From Daucus carota subsp. sativus (Eukaryota > Streptophyta > Magnoliopsida > Apiales > Apiaceae): a stretch of DNA of 64,000 bases. The stretch spans positions 3,001,131 through 3,065,130 of the forward strand of contig NC_030381.2 of assembly GCF_001625215.2 (NCBI RefSeq), in the 5' to 3' direction. Every line of letters starts with the position of its first letter. The stretch's first letter is position 1. This document shows positions 47,414-59,536 of the stretch, one piece after another. A program made the translations under genes and the position numbers. Under the pieces are notes generated by a model. It had not been told where the DNA came from. It searched no databases and was given only the letters and a program-made list of their open reading frames with translations.

Positions 47414-50400
47414 ATGGAGGGGTTTGGAATTAAGTGGAAGATTGGGAGATCAGTAGCAGTGATTGTGTGGAGCTTTGCTTTAGCTGCAGTGTTTGTTTCA
47501 GCAGAAAGGAGCTTGAAGGAAGAGGGGTCTGGTTTGATCCATAATGCATCTGATGAATTTGAGCCAACTTTTCTGTTTAAGGCTGCAAATTTCTTGTGGC
47601 AATCTAATCAGTCTGGTTATCAGCATGTTTGGCCTGTAAGATTTGTATCTCTTTATGTTTCTTGGTTTGTTGCTCATGAAGTTTGTGTCCTTTTTCTTGA
47701 TATGATTAATTGGATTGCTCATTCAGTCATTTGTGTATAGATAACATATGTTTCTGCCTGCTGCTGTTCTGAGGTATTCTTGCTGATGTACAAAGTACTT
47801 GCTGTATTTTGATGGAAAGTCACATTGCTTTGTTTGTGCATTTCATTTATTAGGGGACCGGGGCATTTAATAGTGAGATAGTAGTTTGTTTGAAATGTTG
47901 AGTATTGATTTTAACATGATGTGGGGATGGGGCAGATCTGTGCACATCTTTCTGTTATCTACAGAACAGTAAAATTTTATGCTACCGGAAAAAATGCATT
48001 TGGGAAAAAATAGCAGTGAATTGTGAGGGACCAATTGTGTACCCTCTACACTGACTAATGATAATTCTAAAAAAGTTTGATTTTTTGTATATATATATAT
48101 GTGAACTTTTATCGTGCTTGCATGTGTTTTTGGATGAATTACAGGATAGGTTTCCAGTAATTCTTGTTAGCTGTTTGTCCGTGCAAGGGAATTTGTATAC
48201 GTTTACTTATTGTTTTGTGTTGACCTCACCAGATATTCGGATTGCGGATGTCATATTGAGATTGTATATAATGTGGACAATTTTCGAATGTGCTTCTTTC
48301 AGGAGTTGGAATTTAACTGGCAAATCGTTGTTGCTTCCATTATTGGATTTTGCGGAGCAGCTTTTGGAAGTGTAGGCGGTGTTGGCGGCGGCGGCATTTT
48401 TGTTCCTATGCTTACCTTAATTATTGGATTTGATCCTAAATCGGCAACTGCAATCTCGAAGTGTAAGCCATAGATGTAAAAATAGTCGGCATTCTTAAAG
48501 ATATGACGCATTTTAATTTCAGATTTGGTAGTGATGTGTAAGAATTGACTTTCACAATATGTTTACTGTTCTATTCGTTAAATTAGTGGTACAACTTGCT
48601 AGGGTTTTTTCTACGATTTCTGCTTGCTACATTATAGACATATGCTGCCTAGGTTACCTTGCATCATTCAGTATTAAAGCCCATTCGATGCTTCGATTAA
48701 GCTTTCACGGCATGATGTAATTTTTATCTTTTCTATAGGTATGATCATGGGGGCAGCAGTCTCTACTGTTTACTATAACCTTAAGCTACGTCACCCGACA
48801 ATAAATATGCCGATCATTGACTATGATTTGGCTGTGCTTATTCAACCGATGCTGATGCTTGGTATTAGTATCGGAGTTGCTTTCAACGTGCTCTTTGCTG
48901 ATTGGATGGTCACTATTCTGCTGATTGTACTCTTTATTGGTAATGAAATAGCTGTCTGTCGTATTGCAATATCTGTGTCAATTTGTATTTGTCTCAAAGT
49001 CATTTCTGATTGGTGTTCTGCAGGCACATCAACAAAATCATTTTTAAAAGGTATCGATACTTGGAAAGGAGAAACCATTTTGAAGCAGAAGGTAACAATA
49101 ATCTTTATATTTGTCTTATGTCAATTTTAGTAATAGTAGATGTTCTATTAGCTAACCAAACTTTAAAGAATTAATGCTATTACTTTTGGTCTTACTAACG
49201 CAATTCATTTGTTGCCCTTTTTCCCTATTATTGTTACAGGAGGCTGAAAACCAGCTGGCAGATAATGGTGGGTTGCGCCACAGTTAATTTGGATACTAAT
49301 AACAAGTTATGTTGATTGAAATATTCTGTTATCTAGCATTAACATGTCTGGTATGGCCTTGGTATATAGGTGACGAAGAGGACTACAAGCTACTTCCTGG
49401 TGAATCTGACAATGAAGAAGACGGGACACAGAAAACTGTGGAAGAAGAAGTAAGTGATCTCTAAGAAGCAAACTTCTTTTATCCGAGGTTTCATGTCCTA
49501 ATTAGTGTTGTCATGTCAGGTATCTATTCTTGAGAATGTGTGCTGGAAAGAGTTGGGGCTTCTTTGTTTTGTTTGGGTTGCATTCCTTGCAGTGCAGATT
49601 GCAAAGGTTTCTGTTTTCTCCACTATCAACATGTTTACAAAACATTTTGTTTCTAGTAAATTTAAAATTATGATTATACATGAAATCACTGATTTTTGAT
49701 GCTTTGCAACAGAATTATACATCCAATTGTTCAACAGAATACTGGGTGCTAAATTTGATACAGGTAACAATACATATGATTTGGGCTTGAATACTTTTCG
49801 TATGCACATAACAGGTCTACTTCTTTTGACTTCAAGCTTCCCTCAGGTCTATGTTTACATGTTCGTACATTTTCATTGTTTTGTAGGTTCCGGTTTCTGT
49901 TGGGGTCTCTCTGTATCAAGCAGTTAGCCTGTACACTGGACGACGGAGGATTGCATCGAAGGGAGAATCAGGAACTAATTTTGGAGTTGGACAGCTCTTT
50001 GTTTATTGCTTATTCGGTGTAGTGGCTGGTGTAGTTGGAGGGCTACTTGGTCTTGGCGGAGGATTTATAATGGGCCCACTATTTTTGGAGTTAGGAGTCC
50101 CTCCACAGGTAAGTTGACACTCGATGGGTAATATGCATATTGAACTGAAGCCAGCCTTGCCCAAGTCATTCATGTAACCATACGACTTGTAAGAGGTCAT
50201 TAAATCGCTTGTAACCTTGTGCAGGTCTCAAGTGCAACAGCCACTTTTGCAATGATGTTTTCTTCATCAATGTCTGTTGTAGAATACTACCTCATAAAGC
50301 GTTTCCCAGTTCCTTATGGTAAGTGGCATCCCTCAAAACCTACTTTCTGAGCTATCTATATAATTATGTGAGAAGTCGTAAAGAACATAATAACGAATCA

Positions 50401-50921
50401 GCCGGGGTGCGTCAAAGATGTGTAATCAGGTGGAAATTGGTATACCAAGTATGAAATTTGTACACAAGGTGTTCTAATTTGGCAAAAAATTATTTTTATT
50501 TTGTTAGTATAATGATTGAATTTCAAAAATGCATTAATGTCTAATGATGTTTCCACCTATGCCTCAGCTCTCTACTTGGTTCTTGTGGCCACTATTGCTG
50601 CTTTTGTCGGACAACATGTGGTGAGAAGGGTTATCAATATACTTGGAAGGTCCTCTATAATCATCTTCATTCTGGCCTCTACTATCTTTATCAGTGCAAT
50701 TTCCTTAGGTAAATACTCCCTTGCATTTAGAAAGTGAAGTCCATATCGTTATTGACAATTTAATCTTGTCTAGAGAATCTCTTTGCAGCCTGGTAAACTT
50801 GATCTTAATATTAATGAATAACGTTTTCTTGACAGGTGGTGTCGGAATAGCAAACATGATCGGTAAGCTTCAGAGGCATGAATACATGGGTTTCGAGAAC
50901 CTCTGCAAGTACGAAGCTTGA
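47414..50921 (+). CDS. Sulfite exporter TauE/SafE family membrane protein
   Basis: Twelve exons: 47414-47635, 48303-48462, 48739-48939, 49024-49091, 49240-49267, 49370-49449, 49520-49606, 49713-49763, 49887-50108, 50225-50318, 50568-50708, 50836-50921. They encode 479 residues in a closed frame, the usual length for plant members. Residues 1-30 look like a signal peptide ([16 protein letters not shown] then ER). Two TauE half-repeats are visible: the first about 80-200 with [19 protein letters not shown] and [20 protein letters not shown], the second about 325-450 with [17 protein letters not shown] and [18 protein letters not shown]. An acidic loop ([18 protein letters not shown]) joins them. 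About nine to ten membrane helices. Bacterial relatives export sulfite or sulfoacetate; the plant substrate is not known from sequence. AATAAA is at 51096-51101. Confidence 0.95.
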
Positions 50922-53900
50922 AGGTGCTGTCAGCGGAGACTGCATTGCAATCTAGAGGTAATTCAAATCTGTCAAGATTGTTGCAGTTTCCGACTTGTGG
51001 GATGAATGTCGACCATTGTTGCCATTGGTCCCGCCCTGTGTTACATTGTGATGTAACTTTGTATGAACGAATGTTGTTCTGTACTCCCGTTCTAAAATAA
51101 ATAAAGTTGAGCCTTTTCCGACATTTTTGTTGTGATTATAGTCCTTTTAATCTTTTAGCATTTTGTTTGGTGCTCCAGCTCCTAGTCAATAGTTTACCTT
51201 ATCTTTTGTATTTGTTTTAAGTTCATAGTTTTCAATATCTTGGTGAAATTTTTAATCATACTCCGGTACTAGATCCTAGTCCGAGTCATGATTTACACTA
51301 TAGTTAGATTGTATTTCGAGTTGTGATTCTCACTACTATCAGATCCTACTTTGAGTTATAATTTTTAGACTTATCTGCCTATCTGGGTTATTATTTTTAA
51401 AATATTTTTTTTGAAACTATTATTATTATTGTTGTTGTTGTTATCATTGTTATTGTCATCATTATCGATTCCAAACCATTACCACATCCTGCTTCGGGTC
51501 TTGATATACACTCTTGTTAGATCCGAGCCGTGATTTTCACTATTACCAGATCCTCTGTCGAGACATGATTTTGAGACTTGTTATTCCGTCATTAGCAGAT
51601 ACTACTTCGAGTGATTAAATTTTTCTGTGAAGCAAGAACATGAAAATAAGTTTGTTGGTGTTTTCATACAGATTTCTATGAAAGACGAAACATTGATATA
51701 TTTTTTACTGTACGTATACACTTCATGTCATATACTTGTGTTAAGAGTCTTCTGCATCATCATCATCGGAAAGAAAAAAATTCCATAGCTGGAGATCTGT
51801 TTGGTAATTTGGATTCGAATTTTATTAGTATGAATCAGAAAATTTGAAATGACTCAAACGTTCTCATACCGAAACCGAGTTAAGTTAGATTTCTCTTTAT
51901 CGAGTCTGAGTTCGAGTTTTTCTTAATAGCTCGAGTTTGATCGTTGTTTGTGAATAATTTGAGTCGAGTAAAGTTTAAGACTCTTTATAATTTTGGCCTT
52001 ATTTAATATTTAAAATAATTCCAAGACATCGCCTTGAAATCAACAACTACAGCCTACATTTACACGATCTAGAATGCTACTAAATCATTAATAATGATTT
52101 TTCATCATTTACTCATTTTAGTATTTTTTAATTATTTTTCATAATTTTCGTACTCAAGTAAAATGCAAAGAAATGGAAGATGAAATAGAATTTTTCTTAA
52201 CAACTTTTCCGCAGGACCGCATCTGAGTTCAGCAAGGAAAAGGAAGAACCAGTGGGCTTAGTGCTAAGAAACGATTTAAATCAAGATTTCACTCTATTTG
52301 GGGGAAAAAATCCAGTGGTCGTATTTGTTAAATTTTTGGAGTAGAAGTATATTATTTCAGAAGATAAATTTAGATATATAATATCTTTTAAAACCAAGTG
52401 TTTTCATGTTTCATATTTATAACAAATTATCACATATTAAAAAAGTAGATAGTGATTAATAAATTAAACCGGTACAGGCGGGCATGCTTGTGTAGTTGAG
52501 GACGATGGGGACGTGTGTCTAATACTGTGAAATAACAAGAATACAACAGCATTTGTATTGGCGGAGCCGGGACCAATTGACCAAATACATAAAAGGACAC
52601 TATAATCTTAATTACATAGTACAATTAAAGGTATCTGTTAAAAATACATGTGAAATCCAAAAAATATAAATGTTATTTGAAAAATTGCAGAGGCACAAGC
52701 CTCCAGGTGTTCTCATTTGGCACCGTCACTGAGCATATATGACGTTTATAAGTTAAGAATTACTCACTCCGTCCCGATCGAACTATATAACGTAATTTAA
52801 TATTTTTATAAAATATAATTTTATAATATTTTTTTTAAACAAAAGTTTAAAATCAAATTTGTGTTCAATAAATTGAAAAAAATATTATAAAACTATAATT
52901 TAAAAAAGTCTTAAAAAACATGCTAAAATCTAATTGAATGAGATAAAAGGATTATTGGTTAAACCAGATTCAAGACTTCGACGTCAAATTTTGTTTAGAT
53001 ATCCTCTGAGATATATAAAAAATGGTATGCTATTCAAGTTTCTGAAACATATTAATTTTGTACTTTAAATTAATATATTAATTTTATAAGTTAATGAAAA
53101 ATGTGTTATTTCATTATAAAATTTTGAAATTCGATAAATATGTTAATATGAAATAGTTCACTACAATTACAAATAAAAGTGTATAGTGATAAAATTTATA
53201 CATAACTTTATAAATTTTATTTTTATATATCACATAAATTTTTTGCTAAAGATTTCTGCATAGAGAGATGCTGTGAAATATTCTTCATCTAAGTTAGCAC
53301 AAATCATGGGAATATTTTAAGCGAAGTGTTTTGTTTGGACGCAAAAAATTCAAGGTATACCGAAAGATAGCCATGCAAGTCAACAATAGAATAATTAAAA
53401 GGTTAGATATTGTGATAACAATGAGTAGATTTTATAATTATTATTCGGAAACATGTTCCTTGTATAAAGTTAGATCAAAAGATGCTGATTTAGGTAAATT
53501 CACTTAAGATTTTGGTAAATCCACTTGATGGTAATAAAATTTTCATTTCTTACGGGAAGTCTTATATACGAAAGAATAAACTAATATTTCCTACACTATA
53601 TAATGTTAAAAAATAATATAAATTACTTTAAGAGTAGCATTTGACATGAAAATAACAAATTATGTTCACAATTGAAGACTTATAATATAATCGATTTCTA
53701 ATATGTTTCGTTATTCGTAGATCAAATAATATACTTCATGCATAATATCTTAAAATTTATGAGATGTAATTTTGATTAGACATAGAATAAATAATTCATA
53801 TAAAATTTGTGGGGATATATTTCGATTAGGGATAGAACAAAAATATTCATAATTGATACTCCTCACGGCCATTTCATTTCTTAACAAATAGGTTGGAACG

Positions 53901-54268
53901 GAGTTTAAGAAATATGTATTAAATAATAGAGAAAGATAAAAAAATGTGTGAAGTATGAGATCCATAGTGGGGGGACTTATTAATTTTTGATGTATAAAAA
54001 AAATAATAAAACAAAATTACTGTAAAAGGAAAATAAAAATTGACAGGAACATAAATATTTCTGATAAGTTTTGAAATGTAAATAATAAGATGAAATATTA
54101 AAAAACGTAAGTGTAGAGAAACCGGGGAGTACATCTGATGCACAGTAAATAAATAAAATACGGCAATAATGTTAAAGTACGGCAATAATTTATAAAGCAC
54201 GGTAACGATAAAATATTCGCAATTATTATACACTTATATACAAGAGAAATGTGATTATTGTCAATTGG
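50922..54268. other. Intergenic region between TauE/SafE and CCDC25-like genes
   Basis: About 3.3 kb, AT-rich, no coding exon seen. A (TTA/TTG)n-like simple tract is at 51419-51455. A GGCGGAGCCGGGA...GGCACCGTCACTG segment at about 52558-52730 resembles the hAT MITE family of 19624 but lacks a clean target duplication. CTCACTCCGTCCCGATCG at about 52763 looks like one end of a worn Stowaway. A fragment like the 9026 MITE is at about 51797-51870. Confidence 0.55.
53859..54129. mobile_element. Degenerate Stowaway-like MITE, 271 bp
   Basis: Bordered by TA at 53857-53858 and 54130-54131, with ends CTCCTCACGGCC and AAACCGGGGAG that are only roughly inverted. The size and CTCC/GGAG tips suggest Stowaway. 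It lies 170 bp upstream of the CCDC25-like start codon. Confidence 0.5.
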
Positions 54269-54277
54269 AAACCCTAG
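54269..54277 (+). promoter_or_regulatory. Telo-box next to the CCDC25-like start
   Basis: AAACCCTAG lies 22 bases before the start codon. In plants, AAACCCTA elements close to transcription starts are frequent in ribosomal-protein and other translation genes. Role here is inferred from position. Confidence 0.45.
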
Positions 54278-54298
54278 GGGAGCTCAATTTGGGGGAAA

Positions 54299-56758
54299 AT
54301 GGTGTTCTACTTCAAAGCCCGACCCGAAGTAGGCGATTACACCATTTTCATGGGTCTTGATAAGCACGAAAACGAAGAGCTCATCAAATATGGCTTCCCT
54401 GAAGACATCTGGTATATAAATTTATTATTTCTTGTTAAAGTTTTGATTTTTATCATGAATTGTTGATTTTTAATGATTTTGTTGGGAAATTAGTTATCTT
54501 TTTGCATAAATTAGTTGATTTATTGGGTTTGATATTGTGGGGTTTTGAGAATTTGGGGATTGGTTGTGTGGTTTATTTTTGAGGGGCAAGATTTTTGGGG
54601 TGTAGTGTTGAATTGGGTTTTGTTGTCGGTTTATCGATATAGTTTGTGTAGAATATTTAGTAAAATGGGGTATTTTTTTGTTTGGTTGAAATCTTGAAAT
54701 TATTGAGTTAAGAGTTTACTAATGAAGTTGAGTCTTCGGAGAAAGGGAGGAGGTGTTGTGCTAGTAGAGGTTTTCGGGATTTTAGTTTTAGGTTTTTTTA
54801 ATCATAGATTGTTGTCTTGCAGTAATAATCCCGGGATGTCAGTGGTTTGAAAATGCTAATATTATTTCGTTCATGATGCTGGATGACAAAATTTATGCCA
54901 TTTCCAGCGGTAGTGTCTGTTATGCATGTTTGCTTTGAAAAATTAGTCAAAGATAAGTATGTTTGAGTTGAATAGAAAAAGTAAGGGCTGTTGGGATGAT
55001 TGACGGAAACTGAAATTGAGAAACAGGAATGAAGCCATGAAGGGTATGATAATAGGGGTGTGTGGGAATGTGAATGATATGGGATCTCAAGGTGTATGTA
55101 AGGAATAATTTACCCACTTATTGGGAATGAGTCTCCCCATTCTAAACAATCAAATTGCTAATTCAAGCAGTTATACATGGGATTGAGACGGTTCCCGTTA
55201 ATAGGACTCATAAACCATTAACCAAATGCCCCCCTAAGAAAAGATAGGAAATACTTTACAATTAAGTTTAATACCTTGTCTGAATATCATCAAAAACACA
55301 ATATATGATGCCCAACAAGCGGGGCCTAAAGTACTCAATTATTTTGATATTTTTTGTAGAACTGAATAAGTGTTACTCATGGCAAGAGTCATATTCAGTT
55401 GGCTTTCTAGATATTCTTCTTTGATGTTAGTACTTCCTTCACAGGTTTTTTTCTGCCGCAGGTTCCACGTGGATAAAATGTCTTCAGCACATGTTTATGT
55501 AAGATTGCGCAAGGGTCAGGGAATTGATGATATGTCTGAAGGTCTGCTGGAAGATTGTGCACAGCTAGTCAAAGCAAATTCTATCCAAGGTAATTGCTGC
55601 ATCGATGTACTGTCAAGTACATGTAGTTAATTGATTATGTATATTAAAATGCTTTTAGATTAAAAAAAAATTAAAATTCTTGCCAGAATGTGAAAGAAAT
55701 CTCTGATTAGTGGAATTCTTGGGTTCTCATATAGTCATATTAAATTTTGAAATGGGTGCTTCCATTATTATTTTTCTGAAATATTTCCTAGCAAGAAAAG
55801 ATAAAGGTTATCACTTTAGATTACATGTCTTTGATTTTTAAATTTGTATAATACTTTATTTCCATCAACATTGAGTTTTTCTTGCTTATGTGGCAGGAAA
55901 CAAGGTGAACAATGTTGATGTTGTTTACACTCCATGGCAGAACTTGAAGAAAACCGCGTCCATGGATGTTGGACAAGTTGGTTTTTACAATTCGAAAATG
56001 GTATAGCAGTTTGATGTTGCTGAAATTTCTATCATTTTGGCTTTACACATAAATTGCTCCTTTTTTTTTTTTTTTTCTGGATTTCCTTTGTGACGATTCT
56101 GTGTTCAGGTACGCACTGTGAGAGTGGAGAAGCGACTCAATGAGGTTGTGAATAGATTGAACAAGACAAAAGTGGAGAGGACCCCTGATTTGAAAGGTAA
56201 GCTTTTATTATTTATTTTCTATTTTAGATGAAATATGCTTTTGTAAAGGCACATAAGTTTTATACTTGCTGCTTTACTTGTGTTTTTTTTTTTTTTTTAA
56301 CTTTATTATTTACGAGTTGGCAAGCTATTAAATATTTATATTGTCTTGTATAATTACAGCTGAACGTGAGGCAGTCAATGCTGCAGAACGAGCAGAAAGG
56401 AAACTGCAGCTGAGAGATAAGGTGAGTTTTTAATATAAATTGAAGGATAGGTGTGACATATTGTCTTCCATCCCTCATTAATGGAAACAATTATTCTGAC
56501 GTGTCGTGTTATGATTTAATTTCATGTGTTTTAGGTTCTTCATATTGGTTTTGACCTATTTTGCATATTTTAGTTTTCTTCATTTACTTCATATTGCTTT
56601 TGCAGAAACGAAGGGAGGAGATTGAGAGGCTGGAGAAGGAGAAACAGGCAGAGGTTAGGAGCTACAAGAATCTGATGGTAGCCGAAAAGATGACATCTAA
56701 CAAAGAGATTGCTGCGACCCAGAAGTCCTTGCAAGAACTCGAAGATGATTTCATGTAA
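54299..56758 (+). CDS. CCDC25: CCDC25-like protein (NFACT-R/DUF814 domain)
   Basis: Six exons, 54299-54411, 55462-55589, 55897-56000, 56109-56196, 56360-56421 and 56606-56758, encode 215 residues; human CCDC25 has 208. The frame closes and all introns are GT-AG. The start [10 protein letters not shown], then [56 protein letters not shown] and [10 protein letters not shown] are the NFACT-R (DUF814) fold found in RqcH/NEMF proteins. Residues about 140-200 are a highly charged coiled coil ([20 protein letters not shown]). It ends ELEDDFM, as in animal homologues. The human protein is reported as a membrane sensor of extracellular-trap DNA; the conserved cellular role in plants is unknown, and the NFACT-R domain hints at nucleic acid or ribosome contact. 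Confidence 0.94.
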
Positions 56759-58853
56759 ACACAATGAAATTTCGGTATTTTCGTATTTATTGCCTTCTTG
56801 CGGTGTCTGGGAAATTCCCAAAGGGAAAAAGAAATGAGAAGAGAAGTGGAAATGAGATATCCATGCGGACAGAACAGAGAAGGAAGGGGGTGTTTGTGAC
56901 CAGTATTAATTTATGTTGTGTGATATGTAATAGTTAGCCCTGAACCTCTTAATAAGTTGTGACCATAATGTACAATGTGAGAGGTAGGCGGAAGCTCGTT
57001 TCTGTGCTCAATATGCATTCTTAACTGGTGGTGATAAATCAACTCCAGAAGTTTATTGCATTCTTAATTGGTGATGGCAAGTCACCTTCATAAGTTTTCT
57101 TTTCCCACTGCTTTGTTATTGGGTTACTTGAAACTTTAGGACAAAGAATCTGACTGTAAAAGGTACTGGTGATTTTTTAGAATTTGAAATTTGTCTTTGC
57201 CTGTTTGGGAAGGAAATGGTTAATATTTTAAAACCATTTTCACTGGCAAATTGGCTTATTCTTCTCAGCCTGGGGAGCCAGTTCAATTCGTTTATGGTTT
57301 TGTATAAACCCTTGATAGATTTGGGCCATTTTTCTATGCCTCTTTGTCAATTTAGAAAACAAATACTAGTCATTCCTTTACAGAAGGAAGAAGGAAAAAT
57401 GCGTTTCTAAATTATTTTCTCATCTAATGTATGATTGATTTTACTCACACTAACAATAATGGAATCTCCTGTAAGCAAATCATCAAATTAAAATTAGTCA
57501 TATTTGTTATTGTCACTTAAAGAAATGTTATGTTAATGATATATGATATATTGTACCAATATTTATCTATATTTGTTGGTCTTTTATATATTTTTTATTT
57601 TTGCTCGTATGCTTATAAATATAAGTGATTTTATAGTAATATTTTTCTCTAAAACTGGTATTTGTTTGTCTTTTATATATTTTTAACTTTTTTTTTTGCT
57701 AACTCATAATTTTTTTAACTCTACTCATATACTTATAAATATTAGTGGTCTTACAGCAATATATTTCTCTAAAATCGTTTAAATTAATAAATTATTGTAA
57801 AATACTAAAGCTTTCCGATTTTTGCAATATAACTGTAATGTGCTTCTCCATGGGTATCTGGTAACCATGTATGTAGAGGTATAATCGGCGATTTGACAGC
57901 AAAAGCAATAAAAAATCTAATATATAATATTATTTCCAACACCACAGGATATGACTGATTAACTAATGTTGCAAAGTTTAATGTCAGGCTACAATAAGTG
58001 TCATTAGTATTATATAAAATAATAATTCATTACGGTAAATAGATATATTAATAAATCATGAATAAGAATATTATTGTGCACTATTAACCACTAACAATTT
58101 CGTTAAATTTATATCTTCGTTATACTGCATTATTACAATCAAATATATTATCACAATTTTTCTTAGCGCGATCACATACAAGAGATAGGAGAATTGAAAA
58201 GCCGAATAACCGTGTGTTAATCGATACTGTAAGAAAATTTTAACTATGAAGCTTGTAAATCACCGGTAAATATCTCGTCATTAATTAGGATGCATATCCA
58301 ATCATAATTTCACATGAGTAATAAATATTAAAAACGTCATTAATAAAATATAATATCCGAGATATCAGTATATCTAACTACAAGTTCACATAAATAACAA
58401 ATAGTAAAGATGAATAATAATATATAATATTTGATATCAGTTACTTATTTACACAAACATAACAGACAATAATATGATATCCTCTCTGAAAAATAATTCG
58501 CAAAAATCGAAGTTACATTAAAGTAACGTACACCATCCAACAATAAATTTGAAATTTGAAATATAATAATCGCAACCATACTAATCGAACAAACATACGT
58601 TACAAAAATTATCGGATCACTTATTTAACTTATATATAATTTAAAAATTGATATATATTTAACTCTTAACTAAATTAAAATATTAGCTAAATCTCACGTG
58701 CTTACCATTTAAATCAGGCAGCAACTTGTCTTGCAAAAAACATCTGGTTTCATAGAAATTTCACATTTATCTGCCATATTTCTACCATAAATATACAAAA
58801 AAGTGTCTAACATTTCCGATTTTCAAAATAATATTTATTTACAAAACGCATAT
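56759..58853. other. Intergenic region up to the LTR retrotransposon
   Basis: About 2.1 kb. The first 300 bases are probable CCDC25-like 3' UTR, with a diverged repeat of TTCTTAAYTGGTGRTGRYAARTC at about 57018-57086. The rest is very AT-rich and holds no recognisable gene or clear transposon. TCTTTTATATATTTTTNACTTT-type sequence occurs twice near 57575-57700. Confidence 0.6.
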
Positions 58854-59300
58854 TGTAACAACCGCAAAATTTCAAGTACGTAAATAAATTAATCAGTTAA
58901 TTTTATGCGGTTAAAGTTATTATTTAAATAATTTTGAATTTATTATATTGGTACGCAAAGTATTTAAGGTTAGTAAGAGTTTAGTTTATACTGGCTAGCA
59001 AATTAATTTTAGATGCGTACCAATAAAGTTTAAATATTGGTTACGTAAATAAGTTGCTAGACGTATAAGTCATGTTACAATCCAGAAATTTATTAATATT
59101 ACGGGTTAGCTATAGTAAATATTTCGTTATATATGGTTAGTAAATTTCGATATATTTAGAAAAATCAGAATAATTATTTATTCTAACTTTGGATGATACT
59201 TTATATATAAAATAGGAATTTTTTTTAAATTGAGCCGCGACTGAAATATTCGTTAAATAAACGAAATAAATAAAGCAGTTGCGAGACATTAAATTTCGGG

Positions 59301-59303
<3 letters not shown>

Positions 59304-59347
<44 letters not shown>

Positions 59348-59348
59348 T
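59304..59348. repeat. (AC)n(AT)n microsatellite in LTR U3
   Basis: About 16 AC units followed by a short AT run, about 180 bp upstream of the LTR TATA box. Confidence 0.92.
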
Positions 59349-59528
59349 AAAATAAATAAATAAATATTTAAAATTCAAAACCATTAATCAAGCCCGCGGT
59401 TTTGAAGGCACACTGGAATTGGAAAAAAAAAAAAACTTGGTGCCCTATTGAGTAGCGCCCAAGTAGTTATCTAATTAGGGCTAATTAAGAAGAGTAATTA
59501 GAGGCTAATTATTATGATTAAATGGTAG

Positions 59529-59536
59529 TATAAAAG
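59529..59536 (+). promoter_or_regulatory. TATA box of the LTR promoter
   Basis: TATAAAAG followed by GAGGAATTG lies in the first quarter of the LTR, the expected place for the U3 promoter. It is the strongest TATA match in the LTR. Confidence 0.6.
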
